In this document: one piece after another, positions 1 to 5,502 of the stretch | Position numbering within the stretch: the first letter of the stretch is position 1 | Layout of the letters: every line of letters starts with the position of its first letter | Assembly (NCBI GenBank): GCA_900313155.1 | Contig: OMQE01000182.1 | Location: 1 to 7,332 of the forward strand | Origin: an uncultured Rhodospirillaceae bacterium | Lineage (GTDB): Bacteria; Pseudomonadota; Alphaproteobacteria; RF32; CAG-239 | Direction of reading: 5' to 3' | DNA: 7,332 nt | Program-made: the position numbers and the translations under genes | Notes under the pieces: model-generated | Databases searched by the model: none | Seen by the model: only the letters and a program-made list of their open reading frames with translations | What the model was told of the DNA's origin: nothing

Positions 1-44
1 CAGCAAGCGTTAATTTCAAACGCAAGAAAATATATTGTATTTTC

Positions 45-74
45 AATGGGTTGGGGTTTTCTCAACCCATTTTT
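45..74 (+). terminator. Rho-independent terminator of an upstream transcript
   Basis: Bases 45-53 (AATGGGTTG) pair perfectly with 63-71 (CAACCCATT) around a 9-nt loop, and the hairpin runs into a T-tract (70-74). It probably ends a gene that lies almost wholly left of the window. One frame reads Ser-Lys-Arg then TAA at 11-13, which could be that gene's last codons, but this is too short to call. Confidence 0.7.
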
Positions 75-94
75 ATTTAATGAACATAATTTAC

Positions 95-123
95 TTGATT
101 TTTGTCTATTGCTGTGGTAACAT
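95..123 (+). promoter_or_regulatory. Putative sigma70-type promoter for RNA A / the 431 gene
   Basis: TTGATT (95-100) and TAACAT (118-123) are separated by exactly 17 bp. The start site would be near 130, between the upstream terminator and the first hairpin of the structured leader. The -10 matches the consensus at four of six positions, so this is a plausible but not strong call. Confidence 0.45.
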
Positions 124-131
124 TAGTTCAG

Positions 132-150
132 ATATGTGAAATACACATAT
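132..150. repeat. 7-bp inverted repeat just after the putative start site
   Basis: ATATGTG (132-138) and CACATAT (144-150) form a perfect inverted repeat around AAATA. Its place just downstream of the putative promoter fits either an operator for a dimeric regulator or the first hairpin of the transcript. The sequence cannot decide between these. Confidence 0.45.
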
Positions 151-375
151 TCAGACTCAGCGTGGTCGGAGCCTTCATAAGCTCTTTGTACACTGTTCGG
201 TGAATGGGATTTTCGCCGTAATTGCTATGTGGCAATTTGTGTTGTCGATAGTAAATATCCCAGATCAAAATGGTCTGGGAGCCTTGAACGGATGTCCAAG
301 AATTGCTTTGTTTATACAGGCGATTTGAAAGGTTTGAGGGATCATTTAACAGTGTATGATTTATGAACTCTCCAG

Positions 376-407
376 ACCACCTGATTTTAGGTGGTTTTAA
401 TTTTTTT
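376..407 (+). terminator. Intrinsic terminator inside the leader of the 431 gene
   Basis: ACCACCT (376-382) pairs with AGGTGGT (389-395) around GATTTT. A T-rich tail ending in seven consecutive T's follows. Bases 376-380 also belong to the closing helix of RNA A. The terminator lies just before the ribosome binding site of the 431 gene, so it either ends a free RNA or controls read-through. Confidence 0.75.
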
Positions 408-430
408 AAGCAAATAAGGAGAGTTGAAAG

Positions 431-1336
431 ATGTTGTTAGAAGAATTTGAAAAATCAATTAGCCCAGATACTTATGGTAATGATAGTATGGATATTATGG
501 ATAAAATATTAAATGAAGATCCTGACAAGTTGCCTGATGTGTTGAGGGTAATTAAAAGTGTACTTCCGAAAAATCTAAACAATATAAATTGTACCTGCAA
601 TATTGGTAATATGTTAAGTGTGATTATGATTAGATTTCCTGAAGAAAAACTTACGACATGGGAGGTGTTTAAAGAATTTTACCGGCAACAGAGTGATAAG
701 AAAGAGCAAGTTCGTTTGTTGTTTTATGCAAACGAAAATCTTTGGGAACATACGGTGGTCGGAGGAGGAAAATTTCTGCAAACTGACAATGTTACAACAA
801 AAATGTCAAATGACTTAATGGAAATGATGAGTAACAGTAATTTTTTGGCAGAGGAATTAAAAAGTGACTTCTGGCCGACAGGTTCTTTGCGTATGATTTT
901 GCATTATACGCCAAAACATGCGGCGCAAGTTGTTTCGTTGTTGGAGAAAGCTTTTGCACCACAAAAGTTGAATGAAGATACTTGGATGTTGAAAAATTTA
1001 ACTAAGGATATTTTAGAGGCAAATCCGAAATTAGCTGACAGATTGATAAAGTCAGGAATTTCTAAAGATTTTATCAATAAAAAAATTACCGATTTGAAAG
1101 CTGAAGGCAGGTTTAAAGAAGAAGCAAAACCAGTGCAAACGGAAATAGACCATAAAATAGAAAAAGTGCGCAAAAGGATCGAAAATCCGCGGCTTTCCGG
1201 CGTTGTAATAGCTGATAAAATTGTTGAAGATATGAAAAAAGGCGTGGTGATTACGCCGGATAAGGGTAGGGAATTAGCGGCAAAATATAAGCGCCAATAT
1301 GCGTTGGATAAAAAACAAAATTCGAAGTCTTTATAG
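431..1336 (+). CDS. Hypothetical protein, helical and soluble, 301 aa
   Basis: I do not recognise this protein. The start is supported by an AAGGAG ribosome binding site (416-421) upstream of the ATG. The protein looks cytoplasmic: no signal peptide and no membrane segment are visible. Residues 1-50 are acidic and helical, and 80-200 are mixed helical sequence with several Trp and Phe residues. Residues 215-301 are highly charged, rich in Lys and Glu, and end in a basic tail. The only Cys residues are a CTC pair near residues 54-56. It sits alone behind RNA A and is followed by a hairpin at 1367-1406. It could be a host gene at the edge of the prophage, a lysogenic-conversion cargo gene, or a phage protein. 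The orientation away from the regulatory core and the separate promoter slightly favour cargo or host. Confidence 0.85.
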   Translation: MLLEEFEKSISPDTYGNDSMDIMDKILNEDPDKLPDVLRVIKSVLPKNLNNINCTCNIGNMLSVIMIRFPEEKLTTWEVFKEFYRQQSDKKEQVRLLFYANENLWEHTVVGGGKFLQTDNVTTKMSNDLMEMMSNSNFLAEELKSDFWPTGSLRMILHYTPKHAAQVVSLLEKAFAPQKLNEDTWMLKNLTKDILEANPKLADRLIKSGISKDFINKKITDLKAEGRFKEEAKPVQTEIDHKIEKVRKRIENPRLSGVVIADKIVEDMKKGVVITPDKGRELAAKYKRQYALDKKQNSKSL

Positions 1337-1366
1337 TGTATCAGTTTAAAAAAGGATCGTTGGCAC

Positions 1367-1406
1367 AATTTTGAGTATACGAGAGGTTTCCCGTATACTC
1401 GAAATT
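1367..1406. terminator. Long hairpin after the 431 gene, probable terminator
   Basis: Bases 1367-1381 pair with 1392-1406 in a 15-bp stem containing one T-G wobble; its core is GAGTATACG / CGTATACTC. The loop is 10 nt. It begins 31 bp after the stop of the 431 gene. No strong T-run follows at once (ATTTCATG), but the stem is flanked by A/T runs on both strands, so it may work in either direction. Confidence 0.55.
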
Positions 1407-1471
1407 ATTTCATGATGTTTTTTTATTTATTTAAATCATTCTTTTCCATATAATATTTTTTTAGGTATCCT

Positions 1472-1506
1472 ACTGTTCCGCTTAAAATTTATTTTAACAG
1501 TTTTTT
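1472..1506 (+). terminator. Weak possible terminator
   Basis: ACTGTT (1472-1477) pairs with AACAGT (1496-1501), with a further AAAA/TTTT pairing inside, and a run of T's extends to 1506. The asymmetric internal bulge makes the stem weak. It may be a second stop for the 431 transcript. Confidence 0.3.
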
Positions 1507-1517
1507 GTACTTAGAAA

Positions 1518-1592
1518 ACCCCGCGTTAGATGAACTTCTACCTCAAAGGGGGGCTTCCACTTTCTTGGGTACAGTTCATCTAACGCGTGGGT
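1518..1592. repeat. Large imperfect inverted repeat, up to 18 bp stem with 38-nt loop
   Basis: CGCGTTAGATGAAC (1522-1535) is perfectly complementary to 1574-1587. ACCC (1518-1521) and GGGT (1589-1592) extend the stem past a single bulged T (1588). The loop (1536-1573) is G-rich then C/T-rich and can form a small inner stem (AAAG/CTTT). Read on the minus strand the hairpin runs into GGGGTTTTCT, so it may terminate the repressor transcript. The rest of 1337-1819 holds only the other hairpins listed and no credible gene. An RNA element, a recombination site or a REP-like sequence are alternatives. Confidence 0.6.
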
Positions 1593-1819
1593 CACTTTTT
1601 ACCTATTGGATAGTAAGCCAGAGCAGAGTTAACTGCATTAAGGCTAAAAAATAGGTTGAATATAATAAGCTCAACGGAATTGAGAAATGGTTTTGTATTA
1701 TTAAAGAAGCTTTTGGTGTTGTAAAATTATCTTTTATGATATGTTTGAAATTATCGTTCCAAACATAAAGATACGACACGGATTGCGCCGTTTGTTCTGT
1801 TGAGTCAATATTTTGCAAT

Positions 1820-2260
1820 TTAATTTGCCTTTTTTAATTCATCATAAATTTCAATATATTCACGCATTTTTTCTGTTGCGACTTCTAGGGAGTCGCCTTG
1901 TAACTTCATATACATAAAGCGAATGAGTTCGGCCTTATGGCTTGGTGAATAGTTGCGATGGTTGTTGAGTATCCACTGTTCAACATTTTCGATAATCGCC
2001 GTTAACAATTCGGTATTGATGGAAGCAGCACCATTATATACGGGCAAAGGTAAATCAGTCAGTTCTTGTTCTTCGACATGAAGAATCTGGGCTAACTTAT
2101 GGCGCTCAACCTCGCCCAAGCGACGAGGTGACCCGTTTTTGATAAACTGTTGCAAATAAGCAATATTTTTACCTATTGCTAAAGAAACTTGAGCATAGTT
2201 GAGACCGCGCTCGTTAATCAAACGTTTAATTTTTTTTCTGATTTCATCTGTGCTTTCCAT
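1820..2260 (-). CDS. XRE/Cro-CI family phage repressor, 146 aa
   Basis: This is a DNA-binding regulator that probably maintains lysogeny. Residues 5-65 form a helix-turn-helix domain of the XRE type; the recognition region is around 20-43 (NYAQVSLAIG then NIAYLQQFIKNG). Residues 80-146 are helical and probably dimerise. There is no S24/LexA-type Ser-Lys peptidase domain, and the length is short for one, so induction by self-cleavage is unlikely. The start has a good AAAGGAG ribosome binding site on the minus strand. It diverges from the 158-aa regulator gene, and both promoters carry AT palindromes that could be its operators. Family assignment is firm; the phage-repressor role is inferred from context. 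Confidence 0.88.
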   Translation of the reverse strand: MESTDEIRKKIKRLINERGLNYAQVSLAIGKNIAYLQQFIKNGSPRRLGEVERHKLAQILHVEEQELTDLPLPVYNGAASINTELLTAIIENVEQWILNNHRNYSPSHKAELIRFMYMKLQGDSLEVATEKMREYIEIYDELKKAN

Positions 2261-2278
2261 CTTTTTTCTCCTTTCCTG

Positions 2279-2290
2279 TATTATATAATA
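2279..2290. promoter_or_regulatory. 12-bp palindrome over the repressor -10, candidate operator
   Basis: TATTATATAATA is a perfect palindrome that contains the repressor's TATAAT box. Protein bound here would block the repressor promoter. AT-only palindromes also occur by chance in such AT-rich DNA, so support comes mainly from position. Confidence 0.4.
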
Positions 2291-2308
2291 TAAATCTTAG
2301 AATGTAAA
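2280..2308 (-). promoter_or_regulatory. Promoter of the repressor gene
   Basis: On the minus strand TTTACA (2303-2308) and a perfect TATAAT (2280-2285) are 17 bp apart. The start would lie around 2273, giving a short leader ahead of the AAAGGAG site and the ATG at 2260. The perfect palindrome at 2279-2290 covers the -10, which suggests autoregulation. Confidence 0.75.
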
Positions 2309-2323
2309 ACGATATTTTTATTA

Positions 2324-2352
2324 TTGACTAAATAATATTATTCTTATATTGT
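2324..2352 (+). promoter_or_regulatory. Promoter of the 158-aa regulator gene
   Basis: TTGACT (2324-2329) and TATTGT (2347-2352) are separated by 17 bp, placing the start near 2359, ahead of the AAGGGG site and the ATG at 2387. The spacer holds the palindrome at 2331-2342. With the opposing repressor promoter this makes a compact divergent switch. Confidence 0.7.
2331..2342. promoter_or_regulatory. 12-bp palindrome in the spacer of the rightward promoter, candidate operator
   Basis: AATAATATTATT is a perfect palindrome lying between the -35 and -10 of the rightward promoter. It has the same length and AT character as the palindrome at 2279-2290. Repressor bound here would exclude RNA polymerase. 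The assignment is positional. Confidence 0.4.
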
Positions 2353-2386
2353 CGTCTTGTTGTGATATTTTTTAAGGGGAAAAACG

Positions 2387-2863
2387 ATGAATAAGAAAAC
2401 TCAACAAAAAGTTGCGGAAGATGCTTGTTCGGCAACAAAAATGAAGTGGAAAAAGCCTATTTTACAAATGTATTATGAGGCTGGATATTTAGATATTATT
2501 AAAAGCAGATTTACACCGGAAGACAGAAAAACTGCAGGTGAAATGCTTGCACAAGATTATTTTTTGGGAAATTATGATAGTTTACAAACTGCACGATTGA
2601 AGCAACTCAATATTCGAACAACCTCTGAGTGGACACGTGAACAGGCGTTATTTTTTAAGGAACGTTATTTACGAGCTATCAAAACTCTGCCGGCTGAATT
2701 TTGGCCGATTGTGCGTCGTGTTTGTGTAGAAGATTTGCCGATTTTAAGTGATGAACCGACAGAAATGATGCGAAAATACAAAATTTATCATCAAAAAATT
2801 TTGCTAAACTACGGATTAGACAGACTAATTTATTTTTATTACAAAAAAAATGAATTTTTTTAA
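2387..2863 (+). CDS. Small phage regulator, candidate late activator or antiterminator, 158 aa
   Basis: The start is set by AAGGGG about 8 nt before the ATG. Residues 1-25 are basic. From about 85 to 152 the pattern resembles DUF6456-like domains in alphaproteobacterial proteins: FFKERYLRAI, then LPAEFWPIVRRVCVEDLP, then KILLNYGLDRLIYFY. This layout also recalls ArpU/RinA-type phage late regulators; the match is from memory and moderate. The gene is the first rightward gene from the switch region. Directly after its stop come a strong promoter, a short leader and a terminator before the late genes, which is how Q-type antiterminator genes are placed in lambdoid phages. Its length is near that of short Q proteins. 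No enzymatic motif is visible. DNA or polymerase binding is inferred, not shown. Confidence 0.8.
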   Translation: MNKKTQQKVAEDACSATKMKWKKPILQMYYEAGYLDIIKSRFTPEDRKTAGEMLAQDYFLGNYDSLQTARLKQLNIRTTSEWTREQALFFKERYLRAIKTLPAEFWPIVRRVCVEDLPILSDEPTEMMRKYKIYHQKILLNYGLDRLIYFYYKKNEFF

Positions 2864-2872
2864 AAAAAGTGC

Positions 2873-2901
2873 TTGACAGTCATGTATCGTTTATGATAAG
2901 A
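2873..2901 (+). promoter_or_regulatory. Candidate late promoter upstream of the GroES-like gene
   Basis: A perfect TTGACA -35 (2873-2878) lies 10 bp after the regulator's stop codon. The -10 is less clear: ATAAGA (2896-2901) at 17 bp, GATAAG at 16 bp or TGATAA at 15 bp. A start near 2905-2909 would give a leader of about 70 nt before the terminator at 2946-2978. Confidence 0.6.
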
Positions 2902-2945
2902 AAAATATTAGAATGTATAATTGTAATAATTAAAAACTTAAAAAT

Positions 2946-2978
2946 AAAGAGATTTATCCTAAGATAAGTCTCTTTTTT
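2946..2978 (+). terminator. Strong intrinsic terminator between the late promoter and the late genes
   Basis: AAAGAGATTTATC (2946-2958) pairs with GATAAGTCTCTTT (2963-2975) through 13 bp with one T-G wobble and a CTAA loop; T's run from 2973 to 2978. The GroES-like gene's ribosome binding site follows about 10 nt later with no promoter between. Expression of that gene therefore needs read-through or antitermination. Confidence 0.85.
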
Positions 2979-2997
2979 AGTATTGAAAGGAGGTAAA

Positions 2998-3243
2998 ATG
3001 CTCAAAGCTGTGGCAGATAGAATTATTGTAAAACCGGATTCGGAAAACGAATCCAAAATTATATTGCCGGAAAATGTAATGCTTACAACCAATAAAGGGG
3101 TGGTGCAAAGTGTGGGACCGCTAGTGAAAAAAATTAAATGCGGTGACCATATTGTGTTTCATCCGTTTGATGAATTGCAATTGCCGGATAAAAATTTAGT
3201 GGTTGTGCGTGAAAAAAGCATTTTGGCATTATATGACGACTGA
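2998..3243 (+). CDS. GroES-like (Cpn10) co-chaperonin, phage-type, 81 aa
   Basis: The protein should form a ring that caps GroEL, or a phage-adapted equivalent that helps fold capsid or tail proteins. It follows the Cpn10 plan: MLKAVADRIIVKPD matches the first strand (compare RPLHDRVIVK in GroES). ESKIILPENV (18-27) is a shortened mobile loop in which the GroEL-contacting hydrophobic triplet is kept as IIL. KGVVQSVG (33-40), KCGDHIVF (47-54) and a final EKSILALYD complete the fold. At 81 aa it is shorter than bacterial GroES (about 97 aa). ATG at 2998 is chosen because AAAGGAGG (2986-2993) precedes it; an in-frame TTG at 2983 would put that site inside the gene. No GroEL partner is present, so host GroEL is the probable partner, as for phage T4 gp31. 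It lies between the terminator at 2978 and RNA B. Confidence 0.87.
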   Translation: MLKAVADRIIVKPDSENESKIILPENVMLTTNKGVVQSVGPLVKKIKCGDHIVFHPFDELQLPDKNLVVVREKSILALYDD

Positions 3244-3250
3244 TATTAAA

Positions 3251-3460
3251 GTCGGGGAGCTCAAATCCGGTATTTGCTAAATTTGGGGTTTGAGATACTT
3301 CTCTTACGCGATACGTGAACAGCTTTTATCTTTTACAAGATATCCACCAAAACCAGTGGTTGAGCAGTTCACACTTATCCATAGACAAGACCTTATAGCC
3401 TTTAGGCTAAAGCCTTGGACATTCGCTAAAAGCTCCCCGACCAGTGTCGGTATTTTCTTT
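3251..3460 (+). ncRNA. Structured RNA B: unknown class, between the co-chaperonin and the portal
   Basis: The element starts 8 nt after the co-chaperonin stop. GTCGGGGAGCT (3251-3261) pairs perfectly with AGCTCCCCGAC (3431-3441), an 11-bp closing helix around about 170 nt. Inside are a hairpin 3262-3268/3286-3292 (7 bp, one T-G) and a three-way junction closed by GTGAAC/GTTCAC (3315-3320/3367-3372). That junction carries 3327-3332/3337-3342 and 3344-3347/3356-3359. A further hairpin lies at 3396-3400/3405-3409. The closing helix shares CCGAC with the terminator hairpin at 3437-3450. I find no own promoter, so it may be processed from the late transcript. The region has no credible gene: the only open frame starts at a TTG without a ribosome binding site and runs through both helix arms. 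I do not recognise the family. Confidence 0.55.
3437..3460 (+). terminator. Terminator overlapping the closing helix of RNA B
   Basis: CCGAC (3437-3441) pairs with GTCGG (3446-3450) around CAGT, followed by TATTTTCTTT. The stem is short and the T-tract is interrupted. Its 5' arm is the 3' end of RNA B's closing helix, so only one of the two can form. A second palindrome, TCCCTTAAGGGA (3468-3479), follows at once. Confidence 0.5.
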
Positions 3461-3467
3461 GTTTTGT

Positions 3468-3479
3468 TCCCTTAAGGGA
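3468..3479. repeat. 12-bp palindrome after RNA B
   Basis: TCCCTTAAGGGA is a perfect palindrome. It can also sit in the loop of an alternative hairpin pairing TTGTTC (3464-3469) with GAACAA (3483-3488). It may be part of RNA B's 3' structure or an operator upstream of the portal gene. Confidence 0.4.
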
Positions 3480-3534
3480 GCAGAACAATACACCTTGTCT
3501 TGCCGCAAAGTGAAATGATGTTCAGACAGCATTT

Positions 3535-3565
3535 TTGACTTTCATCAGCAAGATACTCATACATA
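3535..3565 (+). promoter_or_regulatory. Weak possible promoter for the portal gene
   Basis: TTGACT (3535-3540) is followed after 17 to 19 bp by CATACA or TACATA, a poor -10. It is the best candidate in 3461-3662, a stretch that otherwise holds only AT-rich sequence and the palindrome at 3468-3479. The portal may instead be reached by read-through. Confidence 0.22.
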
Positions 3566-3662
3566 TGCAGAGTGTAACACATTTTTTTATGAATTTCAAA
3601 TAAAAAAACAACTCTGAAGATATGTTTACTATTTATATTTATCAGAAGAGAAAGGAAAAAAT

Positions 3663-5414
3663 ATGACAGATAAAATAGACAATCAGACGCAAAGAGATTT
3701 GTGGATGCATAAGATTTCGGCAGCAGAAAAAAAGTTTGCCGAGTATTATGATTTAATTACCGAAATCAGGCAATATTATCGTAATGATAAAAAAAGAAAC
3801 AAACAAAACATATTTTGGGCTTCAGTTGAAACATTGAAGCCTTTTGTGTATTTCAAGCAGCCGCAACCGTTTGTGGTGCGCGTGAACAAAAATGCCAATC
3901 AGGCGCAAGCGTTGGCGTGCAAAATTTTGGAGCGGGCATTGGCTTGGAATATGAAACAATTTGATTTTGACAGCGTGGTGAAATATGCACGTAACGATTT
4001 TTTGCTTTCGGGAATGGGAATTTTATGGGAGCAATATTGTTCGTCATTCAAACAAGTCGGAACAGATTTTATTAAAGACAAAGAAAAAGTGGAAACAACT
4101 TATGTGAGTCCGATAATGTTTTTGGCAGATACGGACAAAGTCAATGTGTGGGAAGATGTGGAATGGATTGCACGGCGTATGTATATGAATATTTCAGAAG
4201 TAGCGGCAAATTTTTCGGCAGAAACGGTTGAAAAAGTGCGTTCTCAATGCGGGCAGAACAGCGTGCTGACAGTGTATGAAATTTGGGATAAGCCAACTCG
4301 AACAATTTATTACATCAGCCCGCAATATGGAGCTGATTTTTTACACATTCAGCCCGATGTTTTGCACCTTAGCGGATTTTTCCCTTGCCCGAAGCCGATT
4401 ATGGCAACCTTGGCAAATGACGGTATTATTCCGGTGCCGGACTATGTGGAAATAAAAAGTTTGTTGGAAGAACTTGACGGCGTTAATAATCGGATGCGCT
4501 TAACCATGCAAGCACTGAAAGTTTCGGGCTGCTATGACAACAGCTTTCCGGAGTTAGCCAATATTTTAGATAAAGATATTACATTGATTTCGCTTGCTGA
4601 TTTTGACAAACTTAAAGATGCCGGCGGCATTAAAGGAGTGATTGACTTTGCCCCAATCGGACAATATGTTGAAGCTTTGCAAATTTTAGCCCAACGGCGA
4701 CAAGTTCTGATTGATTCCATTTATGAAGTTACGGGTGTGAGCGATATTATGCGCGGAACATCTCAACGTGTGGAAACCGCAACGGCTGTTACCCAAAAAA
4801 CAAACTTCGGAACCTTGCGCAATCAGGACCGTCAGAATGATATGCAACGTTTTTTGAAAGACTTATTTGCAATTAAGGCTGAAATTATTTGCGAACATTT
4901 TTCGCCGGAATTTTTGCTGTCGTTTTTAACGGCGGAAGAACGCCAAAATCACGAAACAATGATTAAGGCCGTGCAAATATTGAAACACGATAAATTGCGC
5001 GGTATGATGATAGATTTGGAAACGGACGGATGCTATAATCAGGAGGCAACCGGTCAAAAAGTTCTGGATACCTTGAATGATATTAACACCATGATTGGTG
5101 AGGCAATGAAAATGGTATCTGTTCAACCGGCACTGTTACCGTTATATCGGCAAATGATAGAAAGCGCGGTGGCAACTATGCCGAATGCACGGCAATTTGA
5201 TGTGATTATGGAACAAGTTTTCAATAAAATTGAAACAGAATTGAATAAACCGGAACCGGTGAAAGTTGAAAATGCTAATCCGGTGGTTGACTTGGAACGC
5301 CAAAAAATAAGCCAAGACTATGACATCAAGAAAGAACAAAATGCCTTGAAGCGTGAAGAGTTGAATTTGAAAAAAGCGGTTGAACTCAACAAAACACTAA
5401 AGAACAATAATTGA
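3663..5414 (+). CDS. Phage portal protein, P22-type, 583 aa
   Basis: The portal forms the dodecameric ring at one vertex of the capsid through which DNA is packaged and ejected. Residues 12-65 contain the N-terminal helices and a segment ending VETLKPFVYFKQPQPFVV (55-72), typical of this family. The core includes a long helix and wing region, then GVSDIMRGTSQRVETATAV (358-376) and the helix that follows it (NFGTLRNQDRQNDMQRFLKD), strongly characteristic of podovirus-type portals. LRGMMIDLETD lies near 445-455. From about 540 the C-terminus is charged coiled coil (ERQKISQDYDIKKEQ to KTLKNNN), comparable to the barrel or tail region. It is shorter than P22 gp1 (725 aa). AAAGGA (3651-3656) precedes the ATG. 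No terminase lies upstream and no scaffold or capsid gene downstream, which is abnormal for a complete phage head module. Confidence 0.92.
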   Translation: MTDKIDNQTQRDLWMHKISAAEKKFAEYYDLITEIRQYYRNDKKRNKQNIFWASVETLKPFVYFKQPQPFVVRVNKNANQAQALACKILERALAWNMKQFDFDSVVKYARNDFLLSGMGILWEQYCSSFKQVGTDFIKDKEKVETTYVSPIMFLADTDKVNVWEDVEWIARRMYMNISEVAANFSAETVEKVRSQCGQNSVLTVYEIWDKPTRTIYYISPQYGADFLHIQPDVLHLSGFFPCPKPIMATLANDGIIPVPDYVEIKSLLEELDGVNNRMRLTMQALKVSGCYDNSFPELANILDKDITLISLADFDKLKDAGGIKGVIDFAPIGQYVEALQILAQRRQVLIDSIYEVTGVSDIMRGTSQRVETATAVTQKTNFGTLRNQDRQNDMQRFLKDLFAIKAEIICEHFSPEFLLSFLTAEERQNHETMIKAVQILKHDKLRGMMIDLETDGCYNQEATGQKVLDTLNDINTMIGEAMKMVSVQPALLPLYRQMIESAVATMPNARQFDVIMEQVFNKIETELNKPEPVKVENANPVVDLERQKISQDYDIKKEQNALKREELNLKKAVELNKTLKNNN

Positions 5415-5502
5415 TTTTTTAGCGGAGCAAGCGTTTTATTGCGTCGCGTTTGTTTCGTTTTGGTTTAACAGGCGCATAAATAATCATAAAAAGGAGGCTA
5501 TT

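Larger units (their letters stand above)
130..407 (+). ncRNA. Structured RNA A: leader or independent ncRNA of unknown class
   Basis: This gene-free stretch has strong RNA-like structure. A closing helix pairs GTGGTC-GGAG (162-171) with CTCC-A-GACCAC (370-380), giving 10 bp with one bulged A. Inside are hairpins at 198-204/212-218 (7 bp, one G-U), 220-225/232-237 (6 bp) and 258-267/271-280 (10 bp, one G-U, AAA loop). The 3' strand of the closing helix is also the 5' arm of the terminator at 376-407, so the two folds exclude each other, as in a riboswitch expression platform. The downstream ribosome binding site at 416-421 is close enough for this to be the 431 gene's leader. I see no hallmark of tmRNA, RNase P, SRP, 6S or the common riboswitches. 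The 5' end is inferred from the putative promoter. The structure is seen by eye; function is unknown. Confidence 0.5.

Noticed and set aside
130..407. TPP riboswitch, 6S RNA, tmRNA or RNase P RNA
   Set aside because: A short ACCTGAT at 379-385 resembles a TPP element, but the other conserved pieces are absent. The hallmark motifs of the other RNAs are missing too.
904..1368. 154-codon minus-strand frame opposite the 431 gene
   Set aside because: It overlaps a well-supported plus-strand gene, and its Ser/Phe/Leu-rich composition is typical of antisense shadow frames.
1603..1818. 71-codon minus-strand frame after the repressor
   Set aside because: It begins with TTG just after the repressor stop, has no ribosome binding site and shows no recognisable protein pattern.
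3251..3460. Retron msr-msd RNA, suggested by complementary ends
   Set aside because: There is no reverse transcriptase nearby, and the flanking genes are phage structural genes.
3290..3475. 61-codon plus-strand frame inside RNA B
   Set aside because: It has a TTG start without a ribosome binding site, and it runs through the paired structure and the terminator.
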